From contig JAEWCA010000326.1 in NCBI GenBank assembly GCA_023390875.1, positions 1-5,982 on the forward strand: 5,982 nt of DNA, in the 5' to 3' direction. Under the pieces are notes generated by a model. It saw only the letters and a program-made list of their open reading frames with translations. It was not told the DNA's origin and did not search any database. Within the stretch, counting starts at the first letter, position 1; every line of letters starts with the position of its first letter. Source of the stretch: Actinomycetes bacterium. Its GTDB lineage: Bacteria; Actinomycetota; Actinomycetes; Actinomycetales; Cellulomonadaceae. The translations under genes and the position numbers were made by a program. Shown here piece by piece: positions 1 through 5,982 of this stretch.

Positions 1-2
1 GT

Positions 3-38
3 GCCGCCGACCGGGTGGTCCGCGCGACGGTGATCTGA
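3..38 (+). CDS. possible 3' end of an upstream gene (partial)
   Basis: The third forward frame is open from the window edge to a TGA at 36-38 and would read AADRVVRATVI followed by stop. All eleven sense codons end in G or C, as in the real genes of this window, and the hydrophobic strand-like ending would suit a protein C-terminus. The stretch is too short to assign any family. A gene reading leftwards from about 45 on the minus strand is an alternative, because that strand is also open here. If the plus-strand reading is right, the upstream gene runs in the same direction as the phosphate-uptake pair, with 369 bp between them. Confidence 0.3.
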   Translation, partial: AADRVVRATVI

Positions 39-93
39 CCCACACCGGGCGACGGCCCCGGGCGGCGTATGGTGGACGACGACGTCGGGCCGC

Positions 94-240
94 GGTAGCC
101 CCGGGCTCCATCTCAAGCCGCTTCGAGCGGCCTCGCGCCGAGAGGCGCTCCGCGGTCCGGCGTCGCCTCGTCTCCCGCAGTTGCGCTGCGGTTTCCCCCA
201 GCGGTCGTCCCGGAGCGGCGCTCCGGCGAGGACGACGCGC
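94..240. other. cluster of five hairpins, possible structured RNA
   Basis: Five inverted repeats follow one another. They are 94-109 (AGCC/GGCT stem with outer GG/CC and one bulged T), 117-131 (GCCGCT, loop TCG, AGCGGC), 135-148 (GCGCC, loop GAGA, GGCGC), 175-191 (CCGCAG, loop TTGCG, CTGCGG) and 201-240. The last has nested arms: GTCGTCC 204-210 pairs with GGACGAC 230-236, CGGAG 211-215 with CTCCG 221-225, and GCG 201-203 with CGC 238-240 past one bulged G. The GAGA loop fits the GNRA type in the plus-strand reading. I do not recognise a riboswitch or RNA family on either strand. There is no U-tract, so simple intrinsic terminators are unlikely. Chance pairing in GC-rich DNA remains a real alternative. 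Confidence 0.35.
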
Positions 241-293
241 CGTGCGCGGGCCGGTCGCAATTGACCTCGGCCGGCCGTACGGAACCGTGCACC

Positions 294-346
294 GGGAGGT
301 CGCCGTGCTGTCACCATGTGTCCATGTGGTCGTCGTCGGCCGTTAG
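294..346 (+). CDS. possible leader peptide ORF with its ribosome binding site
   Basis: GGGAGG at 294-299 sits 5 nt before a GTG at 305-307. That frame reads MLSPCVHVVVVGR and stops with TAG at 344-346. The Shine-Dalgarno match is better than those of most genes in this window, which is the main reason to list it. An alternative overlapping ORF starts at ATG 316 (MCPCGRRRPLGITPAVT, stop TAG 367-369), but it has no well-placed ribosome binding site. The peptide belongs to no family I can name. It would be translated only if a transcript begins upstream of about 290. The candidate promoter at 343-372 would leave it out, so either this ORF or that promoter may be spurious. Confidence 0.25.
314..328. 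repeat. tandem CCATGTG direct repeat
   Basis: CCATGTG occurs at 314-320 and again at 322-328, an exact heptamer pair with an 8 bp period. It lies about 15 bp upstream of the candidate -35 element of the DUF47-pit unit, a suitable place for an activator site. The 8 bp period does not fit the 11 bp direct-repeat units of the streptomycete PhoP box, so I do not call it a PHO box. Confidence 0.3.
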
Positions 347-372
347 GCATTACCCCGGCCGTGACCTAGCCT
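343..372 (+). promoter_or_regulatory. candidate sigma-70-type promoter for the DUF47-pit unit
   Basis: TTAGGC at 343-348 and TAGCCT at 367-372 are separated by 18 bp. Each matches three of six consensus positions, including the important TA...T of the -10 box. Initiation would fall near 379 and give a leader of about 30 nt that contains the GGAG of the first gene. The match is modest, and such hexamers also arise by chance. Confidence 0.3.
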
Positions 373-397
373 GATCCCCGTCCGAACCCCCCTCCAC

Positions 398-401
398 GGA
401 G
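398..401 (+). promoter_or_regulatory. ribosome binding site of the DUF47 gene
   Basis: GGAG at 398-401 lies 6 nt upstream of the GTG at 408. This spacing is the main support for that GTG as the start. Confidence 0.6.
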
Positions 402-407
402 ACTGCT

Positions 408-1028
408 GTGCGCCTGCGCCTCACACCGCGCGACACCACGTACTTCGACCTCTTCGCCGACTCGGCGAAGCACCTGGTCACCGGTGCGAACCTGCTCGGC
501 GAGATGCTCGGTGCCGACCGCCCGACCCGCAAGGAGATCGGCAAGCGGATCGCCGAGGCGGAGCACCTCGCGGACGAGGCGACGCACACGATCATGCGGC
601 GGCTCAACCAGACGTTCGTCACGCCGTTCGACCGTGACGACATCTACAACCTGGCGTCGAGCCTCGACGACTGCATGGACTTCATGGACGAGGCCGCCGA
701 CCTCATCGTCCTGTACAAGGTCGACGAGCTGCCCGCGCGCGTGTCCGACCAGGTCGCCGTGCTGCAGCGCTGCGCCGAGCTGACCGCCGACGCGATGCCG
801 CGCCTGCGCTCCATGGACTCGCTCTCGGAGTACTGGGTCGAGGTCAACCGCCTCGAGAACCAGGCCGACAAGTCGCACCGCAAGCTGCTCGCGCAGCTGT
901 TCGACGAGATCGTCGACCCCGTGCTGCTCATGAAGCTCAAGGAGATCGTCGAGAAGCTCGAGGATGCGGCGGACGCGTTCGAGAAGGTCGCGAACACCGT
1001 CGAGACCATCGCGCTCAAGGAGTCCTGA
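408..1028 (+). CDS. DUF47 / PhoU-like phosphate transport accessory protein
   Basis: This 206-residue protein is of the DUF47 family (PhoU-related helical bundles). Members are typically encoded beside PiT transporters and are thought to modulate phosphate uptake from the cytoplasmic side. No signal peptide or membrane segment is visible and the chain is helical and acidic throughout. Repeated E/DxxxD motifs, the metal-cluster type of PhoU-like proteins, occur at E52-D56, D87-D91, E150-D154 and E185-D189. They fall into two similar halves, consistent with a duplicated three-helix unit. The length is normal for the family. The GTG start is supported by GGAG 6 nt upstream and by the family-typical beginning RLRLTPRDTTYFDLF. 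It is followed after 6 bp by the transporter gene, so the two are almost certainly co-transcribed. The family assignment is firm. The regulatory role is inferred from the family and the neighbour. Confidence 0.92.
   Translation: MRLRLTPRDTTYFDLFADSAKHLVTGANLLGEMLGADRPTRKEIGKRIAEAEHLADEATHTIMRRLNQTFVTPFDRDDIYNLASSLDDCMDFMDEAADLIVLYKVDELPARVSDQVAVLQRCAELTADAMPRLRSMDSLSEYWVEVNRLENQADKSHRKLLAQLFDEIVDPVLLMKLKEIVEKLEDAADAFEKVANTVETIALKES
1017..1022 (+). promoter_or_regulatory. ribosome binding site of the pit gene, inside the DUF47 gene
   Basis: AAGGAG at 1017-1022 lies within the last codons of the DUF47 gene. It is 12 nt from the GTG at 1035, which is longer than usual. The spacer holds a 12 bp palindrome (1024-1035) that might bring the two closer if it folds. 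Confidence 0.5.
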
Positions 1029-1035
1029 GCTCAGG
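1024..1035. repeat. 12 bp perfect palindrome across the DUF47/pit junction
   Basis: CCTGAGCTCAGG is a perfect palindrome. It contains the TGA stop of the DUF47 gene (1026-1028) and ends on the first base of the pit GTG start. As RNA it could form a 4 bp stem with an AGCT loop between the ribosome binding site and the start codon. Confidence 0.5.
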
Positions 1036-2039
1036 TGGAGACCGCGCTCGTCGTCGTCGTCGTCCTCTTCGCCCTGGGGTTCGACTACACCAACGGCTTC
1101 CACGACGCCGCCAACGCCATCGCGACCTCGGTGTCGACGCGCGCGCTGACCCCGCGGGTCGCGCTCACCATGGCGGCCATCATGAACTTCACCGGTGCGC
1201 TGCTCGGCACCGCCGTCGCCGAGACGATCGCGACGTCCATCGTCGACCTCAGCGACGCGCCTCCGCACCAGGCCCTCGTGGTGATCGTGTGCGCCCTGGT
1301 CGGCGCGATCGCGTGGAACCTCATCACCTGGTGGTTCGGCCTCCCGTCGTCGTCCACGCACGCCCTCATCGGCGGTCTCGTCGGCGCCGGCATCGCCGGT
1401 GGCCTCGGCGTGTACTGGACGTCGGTGTACGACAAGGTCGTCGTCCCGATGGTCGTCTCACCCGTCCTGGGCTTCGCCCTCGCCTTCGCGATCATGGTCG
1501 GCGTGCTCTGGCTCGTCCGGAACCGAGCGCCCGGCAAGACGTACCGCCGGTTCCGCGGGGCGCAGACGGTGTCGGCGTCCGCCATGGCCCTCGGCCACGG
1601 CCTCCAGGACGCGCAGAAGACCATGGGCGTCATCTACCTCGCGCTGCTGACGGTCGGCTGGGCCGACCCCGAGACCGGCATCCCGCTGTGGGTCAAGGTC
1701 TCCGCCGCCGCCGCGATCTCGGCCGGCACGTACTCGGGCGGGTGGCGGATCATGCGGACGCTCGGCCGCAAGATCATCGAGGTCGACCCCGCCCGCGGGT
1801 TCGTCGCCGAGTCCGTCTCCGCGACGATCCTGTACGTCAACGCGTTCGTGCTGCACGCCCCGGTGTCGACCACGCACACCGTGACCGCGTCGATCATGGG
1901 TGTCGGCGCGACCAAGCGGGCGTCCGCCGTCCGCTGGGGCGTCGCGGGCAACATCGCGACCGCGTGGGTCCTCACGATCCCGGCCGCGGCCCTCGTCGCG
2001 GCGGTCATCTACTGGATCCTGGGCCCGATCCTCACCTGA
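1035..2039 (+). CDS. pit: PiT-family inorganic phosphate transporter
   Basis: This 334-residue polytopic membrane protein is of the inorganic phosphate transporter (PiT) family. These are low-affinity symporters, and bacterial members import metal-phosphate with protons. The duplicated family signature is clear. The first copy is GFHDAANAIAT at residues 21-31 with PSSSTHALIGG at 104-114. The second is GLQDAQKTMG at 189-198 with PVSTTHTVTASIMGVG at 276-291. Hydrophobic segments appear at about 3-16, 43-62, 79-100, 108-126, 137-161, 197-209, 221-231, 262-274, 282-291 and 304-329. A basic cytoplasmic-looking loop (RNRAPGKTYRRFRG, 162-175) separates the halves. The length is at the short, single-unit end of the family. 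The GTG start at 1035 is used because the protein then begins directly with the first helix. It follows the DUF47 gene by 6 bp, the usual pairing for this transporter type. The family is certain. Substrate cation and affinity cannot be read from the sequence. Confidence 0.95.
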   Translation: METALVVVVVLFALGFDYTNGFHDAANAIATSVSTRALTPRVALTMAAIMNFTGALLGTAVAETIATSIVDLSDAPPHQALVVIVCALVGAIAWNLITWWFGLPSSSTHALIGGLVGAGIAGGLGVYWTSVYDKVVVPMVVSPVLGFALAFAIMVGVLWLVRNRAPGKTYRRFRGAQTVSASAMALGHGLQDAQKTMGVIYLALLTVGWADPETGIPLWVKVSAAAAISAGTYSGGWRIMRTLGRKIIEVDPARGFVAESVSATILYVNAFVLHAPVSTTHTVTASIMGVGATKRASAVRWGVAGNIATAWVLTIPAAALVAAVIYWILGPILT

Positions 2040-2043
2040 GACC

Positions 2044-2078
2044 CGGGCGCCCGACGCCCACCGCAGACCCGGCGCCCG
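2044..2078. terminator. possible bidirectional terminator hairpin
   Basis: CGGGCGCC at 2044-2051 is the exact reverse complement of GGCGCCCG at 2071-2078, an 8 bp G/C stem with a 19 nt loop. It fills the 40 bp gap between the converging pit and mutT1-like genes, the expected place for a shared terminator. No U-tract follows on either strand, and 2044-2053 is itself a 10 bp palindrome that could fold alternatively. Termination here is therefore an inference from position. Confidence 0.4.
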
Positions 2079-2079
2079 C

Positions 2080-3054
2080 TCAGTCCTCCGGGTGGTGCGT
2101 CTCCGTCGCCACGACGCGCGGCCCCTTGGGCGTCTGCGCGACGTGCGCGACGAGCACCTGCGCGGGGTGCAGGAACGGGTCGAGCCGCGGCAGCGCGTCG
2201 GCCACCGGTCGCAGCGCGTGCTGCGCGAGGACGTCGACGACGGTCGGCAGCACCGGGCGGTGCGTGCACACCACGGAGTCGGCGCGCCACGTGAACATCT
2301 CGGCGATCTCCGCGGCGACCTTGGCGGGCGACGACGAGTGCGCCGTCTCGGTCAGCACCGTCGAGACCTCGGGCACGACGCCGGACGCCTCGACGTACGG
2401 CTGCATGGTCGCGGCGCAGCGGGCCCACGCGCTCGTCACGACCTTCGAGACGCCGAACGCCGACAGGATCGGCACGAGCGCCTTCGACTGCCGGCGACCC
2501 GCGTCGGTGAGCGGGCGGTCGAGCTCGGTGCCCTTCCAGTCGGCGCGGCGACGGGCCGTGCCGTGCCGGGCGACGACGACCGCACGCGTGTCGAGCCGCC
2601 CCTTGGCGTGGTCCTCGACGAGCGCCGCGAGCGGGGCGACGTCCTCGGACCGGGTCAGGCGCTTCGCGGCCACGTCGACGTCGAGCCACCGGACCTGGTC
2701 GATCTCCTCGCGGGACGCCCGCGGCACGGGCGGGCGTGCGCGCAGGGCGGCCGCGTCCGGTCGACCGGCGACCTGCGCCGCCCAGTAGTGCACGCGCTTG
2801 AGCCGCCCGTCGGCCAGGTCGTACTCCAGGCTCGGCAGCGGCATGCCGAGCACCACGTCGTGCCCGGTCTCCTCGGCCACCTCACGGGTCGCCGCCTGCA
2901 CCACCGACTCGCCCGGGTCGAGCTTGCCCTTGGGCCACGACCAGTCCTTGTAGCGCGGCCGGTGCACGAGCGCGACCTGCAGCCGCCCCGTGCGGACGCG
3001 CCACACCAGCGCACCGGCCGCCTCGACGACGGCGGGCGGACGTGCAGCCCTCAC
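2080..3054 (-). CDS. mutT1: MutT1-type Nudix hydrolase fused to histidine phosphatase
   Basis: This 324-residue two-domain cytosolic enzyme has an N-terminal Nudix domain (about residues 8-145) and a C-terminal histidine-phosphatase (phosphoglycerate-mutase-like) domain (about 156-320). The Nudix box runs from G43 with E49, R57-E58, E61-E62 and G64, and only the last position (H65) departs from the usual hydrophobic residue. The phosphatase domain shows RHG at 163-165, S208 and R212 in an SxxxR...T motif, E236 and a second histidine, H265, in CTHRPVL. Mycobacterial MutT1 has this architecture and removes phosphate from 8-oxo-(d)GTP and cleaves dinucleoside polyphosphates. A similar nucleotide-sanitising role is inferred here. 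The GTG start at 3054 overlaps the ppk1 stop (GTGA at 3051-3054), which implies translational coupling. Mycobacteria also place mutT1 beside ppk1. The upstream ribosome binding site is weak. The open frame continues far upstream of 3054, but only as an antiparallel-free shadow inside ppk1. Confidence 0.9.
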   Translation of the reverse strand: MRAARPPAVVEAAGALVWRVRTGRLQVALVHRPRYKDWSWPKGKLDPGESVVQAATREVAEETGHDVVLGMPLPSLEYDLADGRLKRVHYWAAQVAGRPDAAALRARPPVPRASREEIDQVRWLDVDVAAKRLTRSEDVAPLAALVEDHAKGRLDTRAVVVARHGTARRRADWKGTELDRPLTDAGRRQSKALVPILSAFGVSKVVTSAWARCAATMQPYVEASGVVPEVSTVLTETAHSSSPAKVAAEIAEMFTWRADSVVCTHRPVLPTVVDVLAQHALRPVADALPRLDPFLHPAQVLVAHVAQTPKGPRVVATETHHPED

Positions 3055-5288
3055 CGGCCCGTCCCGGGGCGGCGCCGCTGCCGTTGGATCAGCGCCTCCT
3101 GCTGGTCGACGAGCGGACCCTCCGGGCCGCGGCTGTGCCGGACCCAGGCACCGTCGGACTCGAGGTGCCACGACGACGTGCCGTCGTCCATCGACTCGTC
3201 GACCAGGTCGACGATCTCCGTGACCTGGTCCGGGTCGGCGACGCGCAGCAGCGCCTCGACGCGGCGGTCGAGGTTGCGGTGCATGAGGTCGGCCGAGCCG
3301 ATGTAGACCTCGGTGCCCTCGAACGTCGCGTCCGGGTCGGGCACGGCGTTCGCGAACGCGAAGATCCGGGAGTGCTCGAGGAAGCGGCCGAGGATCGAGC
3401 GGACGCGGATGTTCTCCGACAGGCCGGGGACGCCCGGGCGCAGCGCGCAGATGCCCCGCACGACGAGATCGACGGACACGCCCGCCTGCGACGCGCGGTA
3501 CAGCGCGTCGATCACGGCCTCGTCGACCATCGAGTTGACCTTGATCTTGATCCACGCGGGCTCGCCCGCGCGCGCCGCGTCCGCCTCGCGCTCGATGCGC
3601 TCGATCAGCCCGGCCCGCACGCTGCGCGGGGCGACGAGCAGCCGGTGGAAGCGGGACTTCGGGGCGTACCCGGAGAGCTGGTTGAACAGCCGCGTCAGGT
3701 CCTGGCCCACCTCGGGGTCGGCCGTCAGCAGGCCGAGGTCGGTGTACAGCCGGGCCGTCTTCGGGTGGTAGTTGCCCGTGCCGACGTGGCTGTAGCGGCG
3801 CAGGCCGTCGGCCTCCTGACGGACCACCAGGCTGAGCTTGCAGTGGGTCTTGAGCCCGACGATGCCGTACACGACGTGCACGCCCGCCTGCTCGAGCTTG
3901 CGGGCCCACGAGATGTTGTTCTGCTCGTCGAACCGCGCCTTGATCTCGACGAGCGCCAGCACCTGCTTGCCCGCCTCGGCGGCGTCGATGAGCGCGTCGA
4001 CGATCGGGGAGTCGCCCGACGTGCGGTACAGCGTCTGCTTGATCGCGAGCACCGCGGGGTCGGCCGCTGCCTGCTCGAGGAACGTCTGCACCGACGTCGA
4101 GAACGAGTCGTACGGGTGGTGCAGCAGGATGTCCCGCTCGCGGATCTTCGCGAACACCTCGGTGGGCGTCGCGCTCTCCACCTCGGCGAGCTGGCGGTGC
4201 GTCGTCGGGACGAACCGCGGGAACTGGAGCTCGGCACGGTCCAGGTCGGCGATGACGTTGAGGCCCGTGTAGTCGAGCGGCGCGGGCAGCTCGTACACCT
4301 CCTCGGGGGCCATGCCGAGCTCGCGCACGAGCAGCTGCCGGATGCGCGGGCTGATGCCCTCGGCCAGCTCGAGCCGCACCGGCGGGCCGAACCGACGCCG
4401 CAGCAGCTCCTTCTCCATGGCCTGCAGCAGGTTCTCGGCGTCGTCCTCCTCGACCTCGACGTCCTCGTTCCGGGTCACCCGGAACGTGTGGTGCTCGATG
4501 ACCTCCATGCCGGGGAACAGGTGCTCGAGGTGCTCGGAGATCACGTCCTCGACGGGCACGAACGACATCGGGCCCTTCTCGACGGACGCCGCCTGCACGT
4601 CCGGCGCCGACGGGCGCCCGCTCGCGTCGACCGCGATGAACCGCGGCAGCAGGGGCGGCACCTTGACGCGCGCGAAGTGCTCCTTGCCGGTCGACGGGTT
4701 CACGACGACGACCGCGAGGTTGAGCGAGAGCCCCGAGATGTACGGGAACGGGTGGGCGGGGTCCACCGCCAGCGGGGTCAGCACCGGGAAGATCTGCCGC
4801 CGGAAGAACTTGCGCAGGCGGTCCTGCTCGCTCTCGCCCAGGTCGTCCCAGCGGACCAGGGTGATGCCGTCGGCCGCGAGCTCGGGCTGCACCCGCTCGG
4901 CGAACACGCGCGCGTGCCGGTCCTGCAGCTCGTGGGCCTTCTCGCTGATGGCCTCGAGCACCTGCCGCGGCGACAGGCCCGACGCGGCCGTGACCGCGAT
5001 GCCCGTCGCGATGCGGCGCTTGAGGCCGGCGACCCGCACCATGAAGAACTCGTCGAGGTTCGACGCGAAGATCGCCAGGAACCGCACGCGCTCGAGCAGC
5101 GGCAGGTCCGGGTCCTCGGCGAGCTCGAGCACGCGCTGGTTGAACGCCAGCCACGACAGCTCGCGGTCCAGGAACCGGTCGTCGGGCAGCGGTTCGAGCT
5201 CCGGCGTCGTCTCCTCGACGTCGGAGCTCGCCATGTGCTCGGCGATGTGGGCCGCGAGGGACGGGTCGATGGCTGGGGCGTCCGTCAT
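3051..5288 (-). CDS. ppk1: polyphosphate kinase 1 (PPK1)
   Basis: This 745-residue protein is a full-length PPK1, which reversibly transfers the ATP gamma-phosphate to inorganic polyphosphate through a phosphohistidine. An acidic N-terminal extension of about 36 residues precedes the conserved [19 protein letters not shown] start of the N domain (39-57). The phosphodiesterase-like C1 and C2 domains are intact. H501 in YSHVGTGNY matches the phosphorylated histidine of E. coli PPK (H435). H639 in [10 protein letters not shown] matches the second histidine (H592). R422 in YRTSGDSPI and R452 in KARFDEQNN match the Mg-site arginines. [14 protein letters not shown] (665-678) is also present. The length resembles other actinobacterial PPK1 proteins, and the basic tail [11 protein letters not shown] is typical in style. 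The ATG at 5288 was chosen because it overlaps the mshD stop (ATGA, 5285-5288). M20 is an alternative start. The gene is the middle member of the minus-strand operon. Confidence 0.96.
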   Translation of the reverse strand: MTDAPAIDPSLAAHIAEHMASSDVEETTPELEPLPDDRFLDRELSWLAFNQRVLELAEDPDLPLLERVRFLAIFASNLDEFFMVRVAGLKRRIATGIAVTAASGLSPRQVLEAISEKAHELQDRHARVFAERVQPELAADGITLVRWDDLGESEQDRLRKFFRRQIFPVLTPLAVDPAHPFPYISGLSLNLAVVVVNPSTGKEHFARVKVPPLLPRFIAVDASGRPSAPDVQAASVEKGPMSFVPVEDVISEHLEHLFPGMEVIEHHTFRVTRNEDVEVEEDDAENLLQAMEKELLRRRFGPPVRLELAEGISPRIRQLLVRELGMAPEEVYELPAPLDYTGLNVIADLDRAELQFPRFVPTTHRQLAEVESATPTEVFAKIRERDILLHHPYDSFSTSVQTFLEQAAADPAVLAIKQTLYRTSGDSPIVDALIDAAEAGKQVLALVEIKARFDEQNNISWARKLEQAGVHVVYGIVGLKTHCKLSLVVRQEADGLRRYSHVGTGNYHPKTARLYTDLGLLTADPEVGQDLTRLFNQLSGYAPKSRFHRLLVAPRSVRAGLIERIEREADAARAGEPAWIKIKVNSMVDEAVIDALYRASQAGVSVDLVVRGICALRPGVPGLSENIRVRSILGRFLEHSRIFAFANAVPDPDATFEGTEVYIGSADLMHRNLDRRVEALLRVADPDQVTEIVDLVDESMDDGTSSWHLESDGAWVRHSRGPEGPLVDQQEALIQRQRRRPGTGR
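4466..4486. repeat. 21 bp interrupted palindrome inside ppk1
   Basis: CGTTCCGGGT at 4466-4475 and ACCCGGAACG at 4477-4486 are perfect reverse complements around a single C. The site encodes FRVTRN at about residues 269-274 of PPK1. The arms contain GGAAC on both strands. It may be an internal operator or hairpin, or a by-product of conserved arginine and asparagine codons. Confidence 0.5.
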
Positions 5289-5982
5289 GTGCTCATCGTG
5301 ACACCTGCGGGTGAACCCTGGGTGCCGTAGCCGAACATGACGTCCGCCGACGCCTTCGTGAAGCCCAGCCGGGTGTACGTGCGGATCGCGACCGTGTTCT
5401 CGGCGCCCGTGTAGAGGATCGCCGACGTCAGGCCGCGCGACGCCAGGTGGTCGAGGCCGAGCGCCGTCAGCGCGCCGCCCAGGCCCAGGCCCTGCGCGTC
5501 CGGGTCGACGCCGACCACGTAGATCTCGCCGACCGGGGCCGCGTGCCCGTCGTGCTGGTCGGCCTCGTCGGCCTCGTGGACCTTGGTCCACACCGAGCCG
5601 AGCAGCGTGCCCTCCCGCTCGGCGAGCAGGAACCCGTCCGCGTCGAACCACGGCTCGGCCTCGCGCGCGCGCAGGTCGTTCGACGTCATGCGCCCCTGCT
5701 CCGGGTGGTACGCGAACGCGCGCGAGTTCACGCGCCGCCACGCCTCCTCGTCCTGGCCCGGGACGAACGTGCGGACCTCCACACCGGCCGGCAGCGGCCG
5801 CGCCTCGCGGGGGAGGGTCAGGTCGAGGCGCATCCGCCACAGCTCCCGGACCACGACCATCCCCACGTGCTCCGCGAACGCGCGCGCGGACGGCAGGGCG
5901 CCGTGCGCCCACACCCGCAGCGTCCGGCCCGGCACGACGGCTGCCTCCGACCGGAGCCGGTCCAGCAGGCGCGAGCCGACGC
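5285..5982 (-). CDS. mshD: mycothiol synthase, 5' end beyond the window (partial)
   Basis: The frame is open to the window edge, so the N-terminus is missing; 231 residues and the stop are visible. MshD acetylates the cysteine amine of Cys-GlcN-inositol with acetyl-CoA, the last step of mycothiol synthesis in the cytoplasm. Family proteins are tandem GNAT domains of about 300 residues. The tail of the first domain is seen (RLLDRLRS, then RTLRVWAHG with a short [10 protein letters not shown] strand, down to about 5816). The complete second domain follows, the catalytic one in the mycobacterial enzyme. It carries [31 protein letters not shown], then [15 protein letters not shown] with the acetyl-CoA loop QGLGLG at 5477-5494, and [14 protein letters not shown] near the end. 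A GTG at 5935 is not the real start because homologous sequence continues upstream of it. The stop overlaps the ppk1 ATG. Pairing mycothiol synthesis with polyphosphate genes is the notable context. Confidence 0.93.
   Translation of the reverse strand, partial: VGSRLLDRLRSEAAVVPGRTLRVWAHGALPSARAFAEHVGMVVVRELWRMRLDLTLPREARPLPAGVEVRTFVPGQDEEAWRRVNSRAFAYHPEQGRMTSNDLRAREAEPWFDADGFLLAEREGTLLGSVWTKVHEADEADQHDGHAAPVGEIYVVGVDPDAQGLGLGGALTALGLDHLASRGLTSAILYTGAENTVAIRTYTRLGFTKASADVMFGYGTQGSPAGVTMST

Larger units (their letters stand above)
39..407. other. 369 bp non-coding region upstream of the DUF47 gene
   Basis: No frame here looks like a full gene: stops are frequent and the open stretches are arginine-rich, as expected from random GC-rich DNA. 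The left part (about 94-240) is dense in short inverted repeats. The right part (about 261-372) holds a TTGACC hexamer, a possible leader ORF, a tandem heptamer repeat and a candidate promoter, each listed separately. A gap this long is notable because the other gene junctions seen here are 6 bp, 40 bp or overlapping. This suggests that regulation of the phosphate-uptake pair, or an untranslated RNA, lies here. Confidence 0.6.

Noticed and set aside
269..276. GGCCGGCC palindrome and nearby CGGCCGT copies at 337-343 and 356-362
   Set aside because: Short G/C-only palindromes are expected often in DNA of this composition, and nothing else supports a function.
261..307. TTGACC at 261-266 as a -35 box, and GGAACC at 281-286 as an ECF-sigma -35 box
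   Set aside because: No acceptable -10 hexamer follows TTGACC at 16-18 bp, and the ECF-type partner near 304 is only CGTG. Neither forms a convincing promoter.
309..331. PhoP (PHO) box upstream of the phosphate genes
   Set aside because: GTCACC resembles part of a PHO repeat unit, but no second copy occurs 11 bp away. The real repeat here has an 8 bp period.
366..1361. 331-codon minus-strand frame opposite the DUF47 gene and pit
   Set aside because: It is a compositionally skewed shadow (Arg, Val, Glu, Asp, Gly) of two well-supported plus-strand genes.
1289..3306. Long plus-strand frames crossing from pit into the convergent mutT1-like gene
   Set aside because: They are low-complexity Arg/Pro/Ser-rich translations overlapping two certain genes in other frames, with no motifs.
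2080..5154. 1024-codon minus-strand frame that could be read as one giant protein ending in the Nudix enzyme
   Set aside because: Only the part after 3054 has real domain sequence. Upstream it is the wrong frame of ppk1 (Arg/Ala/Pro/Gly-rich), and the GTGA overlap gives a natural start.
3042..5330. 762-codon open frame on the plus strand, opposite ppk1
   Set aside because: It is rich in Arg, Asp, His, Val and Leu with no recognisable domain, and it lies exactly antisense to an intact, motif-complete ppk1. Such frames arise from strong G/C third-position bias.
5285..5935. A complete 216-residue single-domain acetyltransferase starting at GTG 5935
   Set aside because: The frame continues to the window edge with residues ([14 protein letters not shown]) that fit the first GNAT domain of MshD, so the gene is cut by the window and is not short.

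Overview
This 6 kb window is very GC-rich, uses GTG starts for several genes and has an almost saturated G/C third codon position. It encodes a mycothiol synthase, so the source is almost certainly a high-GC actinobacterium. The protein flavour suggests Micrococcales (Cellulomonas-like), but that placement is inference from memory and not a sequence match.

Layout: positions 1-38 may hold the last codons of an upstream plus-strand gene. Positions 39-407 have no convincing full gene. They contain a run of five short perfect or near-perfect hairpins (about 94-240), a possible 13-codon leader ORF with a good Shine-Dalgarno (305-346), a tandem CCATGTG repeat, and a plausible sigma-70-type promoter (343-372). 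The plus strand then carries a two-gene phosphate-uptake unit. It consists of a DUF47/PhoU-like accessory protein (408-1028) and, 6 bp later, a PiT-family inorganic phosphate transporter (1035-2039). A 40 bp convergent gap with a GC-rich inverted repeat separates this unit from a minus-strand operon. Read in transcription order, that operon is mshD (5' end beyond the window, stop at 5285), ppk1 (5288 to 3051) and a mutT1-type Nudix plus histidine-phosphatase gene (3054 to 2080). Each minus-strand junction is a 4-base stop/start overlap (ATGA, then GTGA), so the three genes are probably translationally coupled.

Functionally the window is a phosphate and redox-housekeeping locus. DUF47-Pit brings in phosphate, PPK1 stores it as polyphosphate, and the MutT1-like enzyme probably cleans oxidised or dinucleoside polyphosphates from the nucleotide pool. 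MshD completes the synthesis of mycothiol, the actinobacterial thiol buffer. The ppk1-mutT1 adjacency is also known from mycobacteria. No mobile element, CRISPR array, tRNA or rRNA was seen. I found no clearly new protein system. The least explained sequence is the structured non-coding stretch upstream of the DUF47 gene.
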